From Candidatus Dadabacteria bacterium (GTDB lineage: Bacteria > Desulfobacterota_D > UBA1144 > Nemesobacterales > Nemesobacteraceae), in the NCBI GenBank assembly GCA_009840385.1, contig VXNX01000006.1, forward strand, positions 11,054-75,053: a stretch of 64,000 nucleotides of DNA. The letters are read 5' to 3'. Below the pieces are notes generated by a model that saw only the letters and a program-made list of their open reading frames with translations, did no database searches and was not told the DNA's origin. A program made the translations under genes and the position numbers. This document shows, in pieces, positions 43,977 to 55,341 of this stretch (positions within the stretch are counted from its first letter, which is position 1; each line of letters begins with the position of its first letter).

Positions 43977-44978
43977 TCAGGATACCGTCTGGCCGCCGCA
44001 ACTGCTTCCGGCCCCTGCGGTGCATCCGAAACAGTGAACACCGAATCTTATCTTTCTCTTGATCACCTGGCTAAGGTCGAAATTGAATATGGTCAGCCCC
44101 CCGTTTCCGTTTCGGGCCTGCATCTCAAGCATCTGGTTAAAGTCGCAGTCGTAGATCTTTCCGTCGTGACTTACGCTGATCAGGTTCCGGCACATTATGC
44201 CGTCTGCGGCTTCGGGATTAAACGCGTTTACAAGCTTTTCGATATATTCTTCGTAGGCGTTCTGTTTTCTCAGTTCCTTCTCAAACCTGTTAATCGGCAT
44301 ATTGGTCAGTGTGTATAGGTTATCGAACCGTATTCCGTAGTTCTTTTTGAGTTTCGCCTTAAAGTCCGCTTCAAGGCTCCTCTGGTCCGGGGGAAGAAAA
44401 GTCCCAACGGGGTTATATACCAGGTTAAGTTTTAGTTCCCCGCCCCCGTAGCCTTCGCTGTTAAGCATTCTTAGGGATTCTATGCTTTTTTCGAAGACCC
44501 CTTTCCCCCTCTGCTTGTCCGTGAAATAGCTGCTGTAATATGGAAGCGAGGATATAACCTCGACGCGGTTTTCGGCAAAAAACTTCGGTATGTACGTTTT
44601 TTCCTCTCCTGTCCTGGGGTTTCCGTCGAGAGTAACGGTCAGGTTGTGCCTTACCATTACGTGTTTACCAAGACTTCTGGCTTCCCTTACGAAGTAGTCA
44701 AAATGGGGGTTTAACTCCGGAGCTCCTCCGGTCAGGTCAAGATTTTTAATGCAGTCGTTTTCGCTCAGTATTTCAAGACATCTCTCTACGCCCTCAATGC
44801 TCATCTGCTCACTTCTCCAGGGCGAGGCATCCACGTGACAGTGAGTGCAGGCCTGGTTGCAAAGCTTTGTTATGTTTACCTGCAGGGTTTCGACCGTAAT
44901 AGGGTCGGTATCGAGACCTTGGTCGATTAGTTTGCGGGAAAAATTATGATTGTTTGTCTTCGTTTTTTCTTGGATCAT
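43977..44978 (-). CDS. arsS: Arsenosugar biosynthesis radical SAM protein ArsS-like
   Basis: 333 residues. The radical SAM cluster motif is NITKLCNQACTHCHVDASP (CxxxCxxC, C37, C41, C44). LTGGAPELNPHFDYFVREAR and the C-terminal DUF3641-like half (ICRNLISVSHDGKIYDCDFNQML, then HCFGCTAGAGSSCGG with extra Fe-S cysteines) are diagnostic of the ArsS group. ArsS is thought to join a deoxyadenosyl group to methylated arsenic. It is preceded by the CMD gene and followed by the glycosyltransferase. No arsM methylase is seen in the window. Confidence 0.88.
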   Translation of the reverse strand: MIQEKTKTNNHNFSRKLIDQGLDTDPITVETLQVNITKLCNQACTHCHVDASPWRSEQMSIEGVERCLEILSENDCIKNLDLTGGAPELNPHFDYFVREARSLGKHVMVRHNLTVTLDGNPRTGEEKTYIPKFFAENRVEVISSLPYYSSYFTDKQRGKGVFEKSIESLRMLNSEGYGGGELKLNLVYNPVGTFLPPDQRSLEADFKAKLKKNYGIRFDNLYTLTNMPINRFEKELRKQNAYEEYIEKLVNAFNPEAADGIMCRNLISVSHDGKIYDCDFNQMLEMQARNGNGGLTIFNFDLSQVIKRKIRFGVHCFGCTAGAGSSCGGQTVS

Positions 44979-45040
44979 AACGTATCCTTCGAGAGCTTCC
45001 GTTAACTTGTTCCATGGCAGTTTTTCTTCTCGTTTTGTTT

Positions 45041-45376
45041 CTAGAGGGCGCGGTTCTTTTTCAGCGTGTTGTGCATCTGGATTGCATGGATGAGCTTTAT
45101 GCCGGCCGACATTGAGGCGGCGACATGTACGGCTTCAGTCATCTGCTCCGGGTCCGCTCCCGTCTCTAGGCACTGCGTAGTGTATGCGTCTATGCAGTAA
45201 GGACATTTTTCGGTATGAGCCACGGCCAGGGCTATGAGCGCTTTTTCCCTTTTTGTAAGCGCCCCTTCCTCGCTCGTTGCAGAGTTGTAGTACTCGAAAA
45301 ACTTGTCCATGAGATCTTCTCTGAACTCCCCGATCTCGGAAAATCTCTTGAGATCTTCGGGGTTATAGTAATCCAT
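45041..45376 (-). CDS. Carboxymuconolactone decarboxylase-like protein, arsenosugar-associated
   Basis: 111 residues. AhpD/CMD fold with the redox motif HTEKCPYCIDAYTTQCLETG (CPYC and downstream His-like position). The form found in arsenosugar clusters is named a peroxidase-like protein. It is the first gene of a minus-strand transcript with arsS-like, glycosyltransferase and ccdA genes, 62 bp before arsS. A peroxide or thiol-redox role would fit handling of reactive arsenic species; this is inferred. Confidence 0.87.
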   Translation of the reverse strand: MDYYNPEDLKRFSEIGEFREDLMDKFFEYYNSATSEEGALTKREKALIALAVAHTEKCPYCIDAYTTQCLETGADPEQMTEAVHVAASMSAGIKLIHAIQMHNTLKKNRAL

Positions 45377-45471
45377 CTTTCTTTTTCTCCCGTCTGTGTG
45401 TTATTCGCAGACTCTTTGTATAGGCTTCTTCCGGCAGTAAAATACCATATCTCACAAATCGGGGAAACGGA

Positions 45472-46152
45472 ATGATAAAAGCGGTCATATTCGATTTTGA
45501 CGGGGTTATAGTTGACAGCGAGCCCCTGCACCTAAGAGCTTTTCAGAGAACTGTGGAAACACTCGGATTAAAGCTCTCGACCGCCGACTATTACTTGCGG
45601 TACCTTGCCTGCGATGACAAAAGCTTTTTCAGGAGGTTTCTTGAGGATAACGGACAGCGTTGCACAGAACAGGAGATTGCCCGGCTTGTCAGAGAAAAAG
45701 GCATCTGTTTTGAAGAAATGATGGGGGAGGGGATAAGAATTTTTCCGGGGGTCGTCGAGTTCTTGGAGGCCATCCGGGGCAAATTTCATGTGGCGATAGG
45801 TTCCGGCGCGTTAACCGAAGAAATCAACCTTATACTGGGGAGTAAAAATCTTTCCGAGTTTTTCGGTTTTATAATAGGAGCCGATGATACGGAGAACCCG
45901 AAACCGTCCCCCGAGGTATACCTTAAATGCCTTGAGAGGCTCAGAAAAGATTACGACGGCACCATAACGGCCGCCCAGTGTGTTGTATTTGAAGATTCTC
46001 CCCACGGTGTTTTGGCGGCCAAAAGGGCCGGGATGAGATGCGTCGGTATATCTAACTCGTGTTCCGGCGATGAACTTGGGTTTGCCGACCGGGTTGCGGA
46101 AAGCTTTTCTGAGATCATCGACGATTTCCCCGAGATGTTCAAGATGCTCTAA
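45472..46152 (+). CDS. HAD-superfamily phosphatase
   Basis: 226 residues. Motif I is VIFDFDGVIVDSEPLHLRAF, cap helix region 15-85, motif II IGSGALTEEI, and KPSPEVYLKCLERL followed by VVFEDSPHGVLAAKRAGM (motifs III-IV). It is related to phosphoglycolate phosphatase and beta-phosphoglucomutase, and similar to the HAD at 39 kb, but not the same protein. Substrate unknown. It is divergent from the CMD gene and shares its upstream region. Confidence 0.88.
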   Translation: MIKAVIFDFDGVIVDSEPLHLRAFQRTVETLGLKLSTADYYLRYLACDDKSFFRRFLEDNGQRCTEQEIARLVREKGICFEEMMGEGIRIFPGVVEFLEAIRGKFHVAIGSGALTEEINLILGSKNLSEFFGFIIGADDTENPKPSPEVYLKCLERLRKDYDGTITAAQCVVFEDSPHGVLAAKRAGMRCVGISNSCSGDELGFADRVAESFSEIIDDFPEMFKML

Positions 46153-46184
46153 ACAGGAGCCTGTTTTAGTATCAATACACCAAC

Positions 46185-46213
46185 TTGAGCCTGTATAGCG
46201 GTAGTGGTATATT
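46185..46213 (+). promoter_or_regulatory. Promoter of katG
   Basis: TTGAGC (46185-46190), a 17-bp spacer, TATATT (46208-46213). A small inverted repeat TGCTC...GAGCA (about 46217-46235) follows directly and could be an operator, but it does not match a PerR or OxyR consensus that I recognise. Confidence 0.6.
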
Positions 46214-46248
46214 TTCTGCTCGAGTGCGTGGAGCACGTCCGATATTGA

Positions 46249-48513
<2,265 letters not shown>

Positions 48514-48582
48514 TTCCGAATCGGCGGAAAATCACAAGTTGCAGGACAGCAAGTGCCGTTTTAATATCGGGGTTTTTACGTT

Positions 48583-48588
48583 TATAAT
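48583..48588 (+). promoter_or_regulatory. TATAAT box 8 bp before gmk (possible leaderless transcript)
   Basis: A perfect TATAAT ends 8 bp before the ATG at 48597, the same geometry as otsAB at 35755. No Shine-Dalgarno sequence is between them. The -35 region is weak (TTAATA at 48561). Confidence 0.45.
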
Positions 48589-48596
48589 TTAATACC

Positions 48597-49256
48597 ATGA
48601 GCGGGAAGTTGTTTGTGATCTCCGGTCCGTCGGGAAGCGGAAAAACAACACTTGTCACCCGTGTTCTGTCAAACGTGGAAAACCTCCGTTTCTCCATTTC
48701 CTACACAACAAGACCGATGCGTGCGGGAGAAGTCCGCGGAGAGCACTACGAGTTTGTTCCCAGAGAAGAATTCCAAGGCATGATCGAGCGGGATTTTTTT
48801 GCAGAGTGGGCGGAGGTGCACGGAAACTTTTACGGTACTCCGAGGGCCGATATCCAGAAATGGATCGAAACGGGTGTTGACGTTATTCTGGACATAGATG
48901 TCCAGGGAGCGAAAAGGTTAAGAGGGGTGTTTGACGATGCGGTTTTTATATTTGTCGTTCCTCCGTCTATCGAGATTCTCGAGCAGAGGCTCAGGGACAG
49001 GAAATCGGAAGAAGACGGAGACATCTCAATCCGTCTCGGGATCGTCAAGGAAGAGGTGGCCTGCTCTAAGTGCTATGATTATATTATAATTAATGATGAG
49101 GTGGATATTGCGGCTGGGAGAATCGAGGCCGTTATCCTTTCGCAAAGAAAGGGCAATGGAGAAGATTCCCGTCAGCGGATGCTTGCAGCCACCCGGGACG
49201 CGAGGACGGAGAATGTATACGGCCCTTCTTTTCTCAGAAAATTCGGGCTCAAGTGA
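48597..49256 (+). CDS. gmk: Guanylate kinase
   Basis: 219 residues. Guanylate kinase phosphorylates GMP to GDP. P-loop VISGPSGSGKTTLVTRVL (about 6-23); GMP-binding FSISYTTRPMRAGEVRGEHYEFV; FAEWAEVHGNFYGTP and the Walker-B-like VILDIDVQGAKRL are complete. It is followed 15 bp later by the rel gene, the usual gmk-(rpoZ)-spoT order; the rpoZ gene normally between them is missing here. Confidence 0.97.
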   Translation: MSGKLFVISGPSGSGKTTLVTRVLSNVENLRFSISYTTRPMRAGEVRGEHYEFVPREEFQGMIERDFFAEWAEVHGNFYGTPRADIQKWIETGVDVILDIDVQGAKRLRGVFDDAVFIFVVPPSIEILEQRLRDRKSEEDGDISIRLGIVKEEVACSKCYDYIIINDEVDIAAGRIEAVILSQRKGNGEDSRQRMLAATRDARTENVYGPSFLRKFGLK

Positions 49257-49271
49257 GGTGTTCACTCTGCT

Positions 49272-51452
49272 GTGATCAGGCTAAACGACATCATCGACAA
49301 GGTTGCTTCCTACTCGGATATAGAGAACGAAGATCTTGACTCCATAAAGAAAGCTTACGTGTACTCGGCCAAGGTCCACTCCGGCCAGAAAAGAGTTTCG
49401 GGAGAACCGTACCTGAGTCATCCTCTTGAGGTTTCCTCTGTACTCGCAGACTTGAAGCTTGACGTTCCCTCCATAGTTACCGGACTGCTTCATGACACAA
49501 TAGAGGACACCCTTGCGACCCGCGAGGAAATCGAACAGATTTTTGGAAGCGAGATAGCTTTTCTCGTTGATGCCACTACGAAAATAAGTCGCCTTCCCCA
49601 TGTTTCCGATGTGGAAAAGCAGGCAGAAAGTTTCCGCAAACTGATACTTGCAACGGCCGAAGACATAAGGGTTGTATTGATAAAACTCGCCGACAGGCTC
49701 CACAATATGAGGACTCTTCAGTATCTGCCTGAGGACAAGCGGAAAAGGATCGCCGTTGAGACGATGGAAATTTACGCGCCGCTTGCCCACCGTCTCGGGA
49801 TGAACTGGATGTCGGTTGAGCTAGAGGACTTGGCGTTTAAGTTCTCTGAGCCGGGTGAATACGAGCGTATTAGCCAAACCGTGTCCGCAAAGAAAAAAGA
49901 TTGGGAAAAGTACACTACTGAAATCGTTTCGCTTATTAACGCCAAGATGAAGGAATTCGGAATTCAGGGGGATGTATCGTGGAGATTCAAGCATTTATAC
50001 GGCATCTACAGCAAGATGAAAAAGGGCAATATAAGCCTGCGCAATATTTACGATATACTGGGTTTTCGGATCGTTACTGCGAGTGAAAACGAATGCTATC
50101 AGGTCCTGGGAGCGGTGCATTCCCTGTGGAAACCGATTCCGGGAAGAATAAAAGACTACATAGCCCTTCCCAAGGCCAACAATTACCAGTCCATTCATAC
50201 TGCCGTAATAGGGCCCTTCGGGGAACAGATGGAGATCCAGATACGAACTGAGCAGATGCACCGAATTGCGGAATACGGTGTTGCCGCTCACTGGAGGTAC
50301 AAGGAGGGAAATTCGCTTGAGAACGGAAACGACAAGATTTACTCAAACCTCCGTCATCTGGTCGAGTTGAAGGATATACAAGACTCAACGGAGTACATAG
50401 AAGCCATAAAAGGAGAGCTCATACTGGATGTTGTGTATGTCTACACTCCTAATGCGGATCTCAAGGAGTTTCCCGTGGGTGCGACTCCGGTTGACTTTGC
50501 ATATTCAATTCACACCGACATAGGCAATCACTGCTCCCAGGCTTTTGTTAACCATAAGCTTGTGCCCCTTGATTACGAGCTCAAAACGGGAGACATGGTT
50601 GAAGTTGTAACTTCCAAGAACAGAGTCCCCAACAGGCAGTGGCTTGATTTCGTTGTCACCTCAAAGGCTAAAAACAGGATAAGAAGCTGGCTGAGACAGG
50701 AGGAAAACCGCAAGGCCGAGCAGATTGGAGAGGCAATAACTCACAGAAAGCTTGCGGCGAAAGGATTTAACCTGCGCCACTTGCGAGAGAAGAAAAAGTT
50801 TGAGGAATCTCTGGCGAAGCTTCAATTCTCGGAAGTAAAGGACTTTTACAGAGCGGTCGGGTTCGGCAATGCCGCGGTAAACGATCTTCTAAAGGCTATG
50901 CATCCCAGGAAGTTCGCCGAAGGTGCTGAAAAAAGCAAAAGAATAAAAAATATAATGAACAGGATTTCCAAGGATGAGTACAAAGACGCTGTACTCGTCA
51001 AAAGATATGACAATATACTTATAAAGTTCGGCAAGTGCTGTAACCCGGTTCCCGGGGAGCAGATTATAGGTTTTATAACCAGAGGCAGAGGTATAACCGT
51101 TCATGTATACAATTGCCCTAAACTGCTTGAAGTCGCGCCTGAGAGGAGAATAGAGGTCGCCTGGAACGAAGAGTATTCGGGGCGGATACCGATCGGCCTT
51201 TTGGTGAGGTGTGAGAACAGAAAAGGGATTCTCTCAGAACTCACGACTACGGTTTCGGGTCTGAATGTTGATATTGTCAGGGCCGATGTAAGCGAAGATA
51301 AGATTGGACAGGGAGATGCGAGGTTTGAGGTGGCGGTGGAAAACATCACCCAACTTGAAAAACTTATTGAATCGCTCAAGAATCTTGGGGGAGTGATCTC
51401 GGTTGAGAGATTAGCAGAGACCTCGCACTCACGACCGGATGACCTGAACTAA
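49272..51452 (+). CDS. rel: Bifunctional (p)ppGpp synthetase/hydrolase (Rel/SpoT)
   Basis: 726 residues, GTG start. It makes and degrades the stringent alarmone (p)ppGpp. HD hydrolase motifs are intact: SGEPYLSHPLEV and GLLHDTIEDT (HD at about 76-77). The synthetase domain has RIKDYIALPKANNYQSIHT; RxKD marks bifunctional enzymes rather than RelA-type synthetases. TGS (VYVYTPNADLKEFPVGATPVDFAY), zinc-finger-like CCNPVPGEQIIGF and the ACT domain (RKGILSELTTTVSGL) follow. The G of the common NGYQS loop is Asn here. Confidence 0.95.
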   Translation: MIRLNDIIDKVASYSDIENEDLDSIKKAYVYSAKVHSGQKRVSGEPYLSHPLEVSSVLADLKLDVPSIVTGLLHDTIEDTLATREEIEQIFGSEIAFLVDATTKISRLPHVSDVEKQAESFRKLILATAEDIRVVLIKLADRLHNMRTLQYLPEDKRKRIAVETMEIYAPLAHRLGMNWMSVELEDLAFKFSEPGEYERISQTVSAKKKDWEKYTTEIVSLINAKMKEFGIQGDVSWRFKHLYGIYSKMKKGNISLRNIYDILGFRIVTASENECYQVLGAVHSLWKPIPGRIKDYIALPKANNYQSIHTAVIGPFGEQMEIQIRTEQMHRIAEYGVAAHWRYKEGNSLENGNDKIYSNLRHLVELKDIQDSTEYIEAIKGELILDVVYVYTPNADLKEFPVGATPVDFAYSIHTDIGNHCSQAFVNHKLVPLDYELKTGDMVEVVTSKNRVPNRQWLDFVVTSKAKNRIRSWLRQEENRKAEQIGEAITHRKLAAKGFNLRHLREKKKFEESLAKLQFSEVKDFYRAVGFGNAAVNDLLKAMHPRKFAEGAEKSKRIKNIMNRISKDEYKDAVLVKRYDNILIKFGKCCNPVPGEQIIGFITRGRGITVHVYNCPKLLEVAPERRIEVAWNEEYSGRIPIGLLVRCENRKGILSELTTTVSGLNVDIVRADVSEDKIGQGDARFEVAVENITQLEKLIESLKNLGGVISVERLAETSHSRPDDLN

Positions 51453-51486
51453 GGCGGCGCCTGAGTACGTTTCACACATTTTTGCC

Positions 51487-52440
51487 ATGATCGTAACCTG
51501 GATTAGAAAAAAGCTTGCCATAAGAAGTTCAAGGAGGCTCGTGCGTGCCGTAAGGGCCATCATACGGAAAAAAAGGAGTTTCCTTGCTCCTAGGGAAGCC
51601 GATCAGGCCGAGGTAAGGATAGCTGCGTGTGAAGAGGCGATCGAGCGAGGCTCCCTGCACGAAATAAGAACGTCGAGAAAAGCTCTTAGGATCTTTTTCG
51701 ATGACAACCTGAGGTCCTACGGCAAATCTGCCGTGCGGCAGAACGTAGAAGCCATAGTGATAGCCGTGGCGCTTGCTCTGGCTATAAGAGCCTTCGTGTT
51801 TCAACCTTTTAAGATTCCCTCGGGTTCAATGCTTCCGACGCTTCTTGTGGGCGACCATATACTCATAAATAAATTCGTTTACGGAACCAGAATTCCTCTC
51901 ACCGACAAGATATTTTTTCCCTTCTCCAAGATTGACCGCGGCGACGTCGTGGTTTTCAAACTGGGTGAACATAATGATACAAAGGGTGTTCCTATGCCCG
52001 GCAAGGGAGCTTTCTACATAAAAAGAACCGTGGGCATCGCCGGGGACGAGATAGACATACGGGGCAGAGACGTCCTGATAAACGGCAGGGAAGTGACGCA
52101 GGTCTACGCGGGGGATTACGAGTATCCGGACCAGAAGTTTTTTTCCGTTGCGGACAGATACAAGCAGGCGCTTTCCGGAAAAGACTTCAGCGTTATATAT
52201 AAGAAGGGAAACAGTTCCACTACGAGCGGAAAGCTGAGCTTTCCCCTTGTTGTTCCCAAGGGCAGGATCTTCGTCATGGGTGATAACAGGGATAACAGCT
52301 ACGACAGCAGGTTCTGGGGGTTCGTGCCGGTGGAAAATGTTTACGGCAGAGCGTTTATGATTCACTGGTCGTGGAATCTGTCTAACCCGGGTCTTGCAAA
52401 CAAGGTAAGGTGGAAGAGGATTTTTTCTGGAGTCGAGTGA
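51487..52440 (+). CDS. lepB: Signal peptidase I
   Basis: 317 residues. Signal peptidase I cleaves signal peptides at the periplasmic face. One membrane helix at about 85-105 (AIVIAVALALAIRAFVFQPF) is followed at once by the catalytic Ser in IPSGSMLPTLLVGDHILINKF, the Lys in YIKRTVGIAGDEI, and the GDNRDNSYDSRFWGFV box. The first 85 residues form a basic cytoplasmic extension (RRLVRAVRAIIRKKRSFL...) longer than usual. It follows rel by 34 bp. Confidence 0.95.
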   Translation: MIVTWIRKKLAIRSSRRLVRAVRAIIRKKRSFLAPREADQAEVRIAACEEAIERGSLHEIRTSRKALRIFFDDNLRSYGKSAVRQNVEAIVIAVALALAIRAFVFQPFKIPSGSMLPTLLVGDHILINKFVYGTRIPLTDKIFFPFSKIDRGDVVVFKLGEHNDTKGVPMPGKGAFYIKRTVGIAGDEIDIRGRDVLINGREVTQVYAGDYEYPDQKFFSVADRYKQALSGKDFSVIYKKGNSSTTSGKLSFPLVVPKGRIFVMGDNRDNSYDSRFWGFVPVENVYGRAFMIHWSWNLSNPGLANKVRWKRIFSGVE

Positions 52441-52541
52441 GTTTTTCGATGGTTAGACAGTTTCCTCATTGCGTGGTTTTTTGCTTGGAGGTTGCGCGAA
52501 TCATCTCATTTCAGAACACCGTACGCACAATTGCTAAGGGG

Positions 52542-53708
52542 ATGAAATCCGGGGTTCGGGGCGGCTTCTGCCTTTGCGTTGTTCTGTGCGTCTGGGCGGC
52601 GGGCACCGCAATTGCACGAACGGAGGTCCCTACTTGGCACTTGCGTGAAGCCTGTGTCGAGGACGGTCGACGCTTGGAGTACGGGTTTTTCGCCGACTTC
52701 CGACCCGTGAGCTACAGCGAGAACCTGGACCCGGACAGCTCCGGGTTCAACAGTCATCTCGGCTACGAAGCCGACCTCTTGACCGCACTGGAGACGATGG
52801 AGGGCGCGGGGCTTATATTCAACCGCAGCGCCATCGGGAAATGGCCGGGCATTTGGTTGTTGCCCGCTACCCCTCGTTATGACTTGGTGGGCGGGGGCAT
52901 CACCATACTTGAGTCGCGCACCCGCGACGCAACGGGAACGACGAAGGTCACGTTCACTTCCGGCCACATCATCTTCCGCCAGTCACTCTTGGTGCGCGCG
53001 GAGGATGCCCGGCGCTATGGCTCGTATGACGATCTGGATGATGCGCGGGTCGCCGTGTTAGGCGGCTCGACCGGCGAGCATCGGTTACTGCAGTTAACCG
53101 GGGTGGTGGATGCCGAAGGCAACCTGGCTGCCGGCACGATGATCCACTTGGGCGACGGCACGAGACTCACTGCCGACGGCAGCGCTGACTACAGGATCAC
53201 CGCTGCCGCCTCAACCGGGAACCTGTCAGGCCGTACGCGCATCGAGGGGACTCGGGGAACCGTCAGGGAAGTGCTAATCATGTCGACAGATCAGGAACAG
53301 CTTGATGCCTTGGACAATGGGGTGGTGGATGCAGTGGCCCGTGGTGAGGTGGGCAACCACGAGGCCTCCCGAAGCTCCAACTCCCGTTTTGTGGTGACGG
53401 CCCTCGACCCGGAGGTGGAGTACGGCGGTTTTGCCTTTGACAAGGACGACCGGGCCCTTGCCGACTGTATTGATGCCCGAATCAACTACCTGACCGACAA
53501 CCGGCGCATCGGCTTTGCGGAGTGGGTGGAGGATCCTGAAGTTTTCCTTAAACGCGCCCGTTACTGGAACGCCTCGGCGGAAGACGATAGTGACGGGTGC
53601 TCCATCGCCGCAACCAGCAGTACGCATCAGAGCACTTTGCTTAACCTGCTTCTTGCAGCGTCCATTTTGTTCTCGGTGGTTTTCTTGAGAGAACGCATCT
53701 GGCGCTAG
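52542..53708 (+). CDS. Solute-binding family 3-like protein with C-terminal membrane anchor
   Basis: 388 residues from ATG 52542, chosen because it opens a clean signal peptide (MKSGVRGGFCLCVVLCVWAAGTAIA); the frame is open from 52410. The pattern LEYGFFADFRPVSY...GFNSHLGYEADLLTALE and YDLVGGGITILESR...TFTSGHI resembles periplasmic amino-acid-type SBP_bac_3 proteins. An insert of about 70 residues (about 190-260) is unusual. The C-terminus carries a hydrophobic helix and RERIWR, an anchor not typical for binding proteins. No permease or ATPase genes are adjacent. GC content is clearly above the neighbours, suggesting recent arrival. Confidence 0.65.
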   Translation: MKSGVRGGFCLCVVLCVWAAGTAIARTEVPTWHLREACVEDGRRLEYGFFADFRPVSYSENLDPDSSGFNSHLGYEADLLTALETMEGAGLIFNRSAIGKWPGIWLLPATPRYDLVGGGITILESRTRDATGTTKVTFTSGHIIFRQSLLVRAEDARRYGSYDDLDDARVAVLGGSTGEHRLLQLTGVVDAEGNLAAGTMIHLGDGTRLTADGSADYRITAAASTGNLSGRTRIEGTRGTVREVLIMSTDQEQLDALDNGVVDAVARGEVGNHEASRSSNSRFVVTALDPEVEYGGFAFDKDDRALADCIDARINYLTDNRRIGFAEWVEDPEVFLKRARYWNASAEDDSDGCSIAATSSTHQSTLLNLLLAASILFSVVFLRERIWR

Positions 53709-53882
53709 TCCGCTGCACGGATATGACCGTGTACCCACCTTGCGCTTACCGGGACCACTTTTTCCTGCGACGAAGTCTTCCCACTGTCTGGTCGGGCCTC
53801 GGAAGCAGGAGCAAGATTATCTTTGTGCCTCATGACGTATATCTATAATTTTGTAAACTTTCCTGTATAATTCCCCTGAATT

Positions 53883-54425
53883 ATGGCGACCAAGAAGAAA
53901 ATACAACCGATTGAGGACAGGGCCGAGAGCTTTTTCTCCGGGATCATAGACGACATACCACCCGAGAGACTAAGCAGCCTTATTGTCATAGGGATAAAGA
54001 CAAGGGGGGAATATCTGGGCAAGAGGCTCGTTGAGCGTATAAACAAGCGGACTGGAAAGGATGTTGCCTTTGGAACGATCGATATTACTCTCTACAGGGA
54101 TGATTTCGAGAACAGAAAAAACTGGCCACAGCTGCGCAGAACTAGCATTCCCGACGACGTACAGGGGAAAAACATAATACTTGTTGACGATGTCCTTTAC
54201 ACTGGCCGTACTGTGCGGGCCGCTATCAATTCGATCATGGATTACGGAAGACCGGCCTCGGTCAAGCTCGCTGTGCTCGTGGACAGGGGAGGAAGGGAGC
54301 TCCCCGTGCAGCCCGACTATGTGGAAATCAGCATTGAAACGTTAGATGATGAGATGGTCAACGTTTATTTGGAAGAGGTGGATGGAAGAGAGGAAATTGA
54401 GATAATCCGAAAAAATGTCGTTTAG
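53883..54425 (+). CDS. pyrR: Bifunctional PyrR: pyr operon regulator / uracil phosphoribosyltransferase
   Basis: 180 residues. PyrR binds UMP and pyr mRNA in Gram-positives, and also has UPRTase activity. The PRPP-binding signature NIILVDDVLYTGRTVRAAI (about 99-117) and VIGIKTRGEYLGKRL are typical; the Arg-rich C-terminal part is present. TATAAT boxes at 53844 and 53866 put the start of transcription only about 10 bp before the ATG, leaving no room for an attenuator leader. It overlaps pyrB by 11 bp. Confidence 0.94.
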   Translation: MATKKKIQPIEDRAESFFSGIIDDIPPERLSSLIVIGIKTRGEYLGKRLVERINKRTGKDVAFGTIDITLYRDDFENRKNWPQLRRTSIPDDVQGKNIILVDDVLYTGRTVRAAINSIMDYGRPASVKLAVLVDRGGRELPVQPDYVEISIETLDDEMVNVYLEEVDGREEIEIIRKNVV

Positions 54426-55341
54426 AAAAAAGCACATACTGGGTCTTGGAGAACTCTCGGCCGAGGAAATTAAAATCATTCTCGACACCGCGGAGTCAAT
54501 GAAGGAAATCACCACCCGGGACGTAAAGAAAGTTCCGACTCTTAAGGGAAGAACAGTTGTAAATCTCTTTTTCGAACCCAGTACCAGAACCCGCTCGTCG
54601 TTTGAAATCGCCGAGAAAAGACTTAGTGCTGATGTTCTGAATTTTTCCGCTTCGCAAAGCAGCGTGGTAAAAGGTGAGAGCCTTGTGGATACGGCCAGGA
54701 ATTTTGAGGCCATGGGCGCAAGCATAATGGTCATAAGGCATGGAATGTCAGGTGCGCCTTTTGTCCTGGCCCGCGAGATAAACGCCTCGGTAATAAACGC
54801 CGGAGATGGCTCCCACGAACATCCTAGTCAAGCTCTTATCGACATTTTCACTATAAGAGAGAAAAAAGGAGGAATCGAGGGTCTCAATGTCCTTATTGTC
54901 GGGGACATTCTCAACAGCAGGGTTGCCAGATCCAACATCTTCGGCCTCAGGAAACTAGGGGCGAATGTGAGAATAGTCGGGCCGGCGACCATAGTTCCCG
55001 AATACTTCAGCGAGATGGGAGCGGAGATCTTTTATTCGCTTGAACACGCCATTGAAGACGTGGATGTGGTGATAATGCTGCGGGTTCAGAGCGAGCGAAA
55101 GACCCTTGAATACTTCCCCTCACTTAGGGAATACTCCGGGCTTTACGGACTTACCAGAGAAAAACTCAGACTTGCGAAAAAAGATGTGATAGTGATGCAT
55201 CCGGGTCCGATCAACCGGGGAGTTGAGCTTACTTCGGAAATAGCGGATGACCCGGACGCCGTTATACTTGAACAGGTGGCAAACGGAATTGCCGTTAGAA
55301 TGGCCATGATATATCTTGTTGGCTTGGGAGAGAGTTTATAG
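54415..55341 (+). CDS. pyrB: Aspartate carbamoyltransferase catalytic subunit
   Basis: 308 residues. PyrB joins carbamoyl phosphate and aspartate in pyrimidine synthesis. The carbamoyl-phosphate loop is NLFFEPSTRTRSSFEIA (about 45-61), with HPSQALIDIFTI and MHPGPINRGVEL (aspartate side) as further active-site segments. Length and order are normal. It overlaps pyrR upstream, and the pyrC ATG follows its stop directly, so the three genes form one operon. No regulatory pyrI gene is present. Confidence 0.96.
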   Translation: MSFRKKHILGLGELSAEEIKIILDTAESMKEITTRDVKKVPTLKGRTVVNLFFEPSTRTRSSFEIAEKRLSADVLNFSASQSSVVKGESLVDTARNFEAMGASIMVIRHGMSGAPFVLAREINASVINAGDGSHEHPSQALIDIFTIREKKGGIEGLNVLIVGDILNSRVARSNIFGLRKLGANVRIVGPATIVPEYFSEMGAEIFYSLEHAIEDVDVVIMLRVQSERKTLEYFPSLREYSGLYGLTREKLRLAKKDVIVMHPGPINRGVELTSEIADDPDAVILEQVANGIAVRMAMIYLVGLGESL

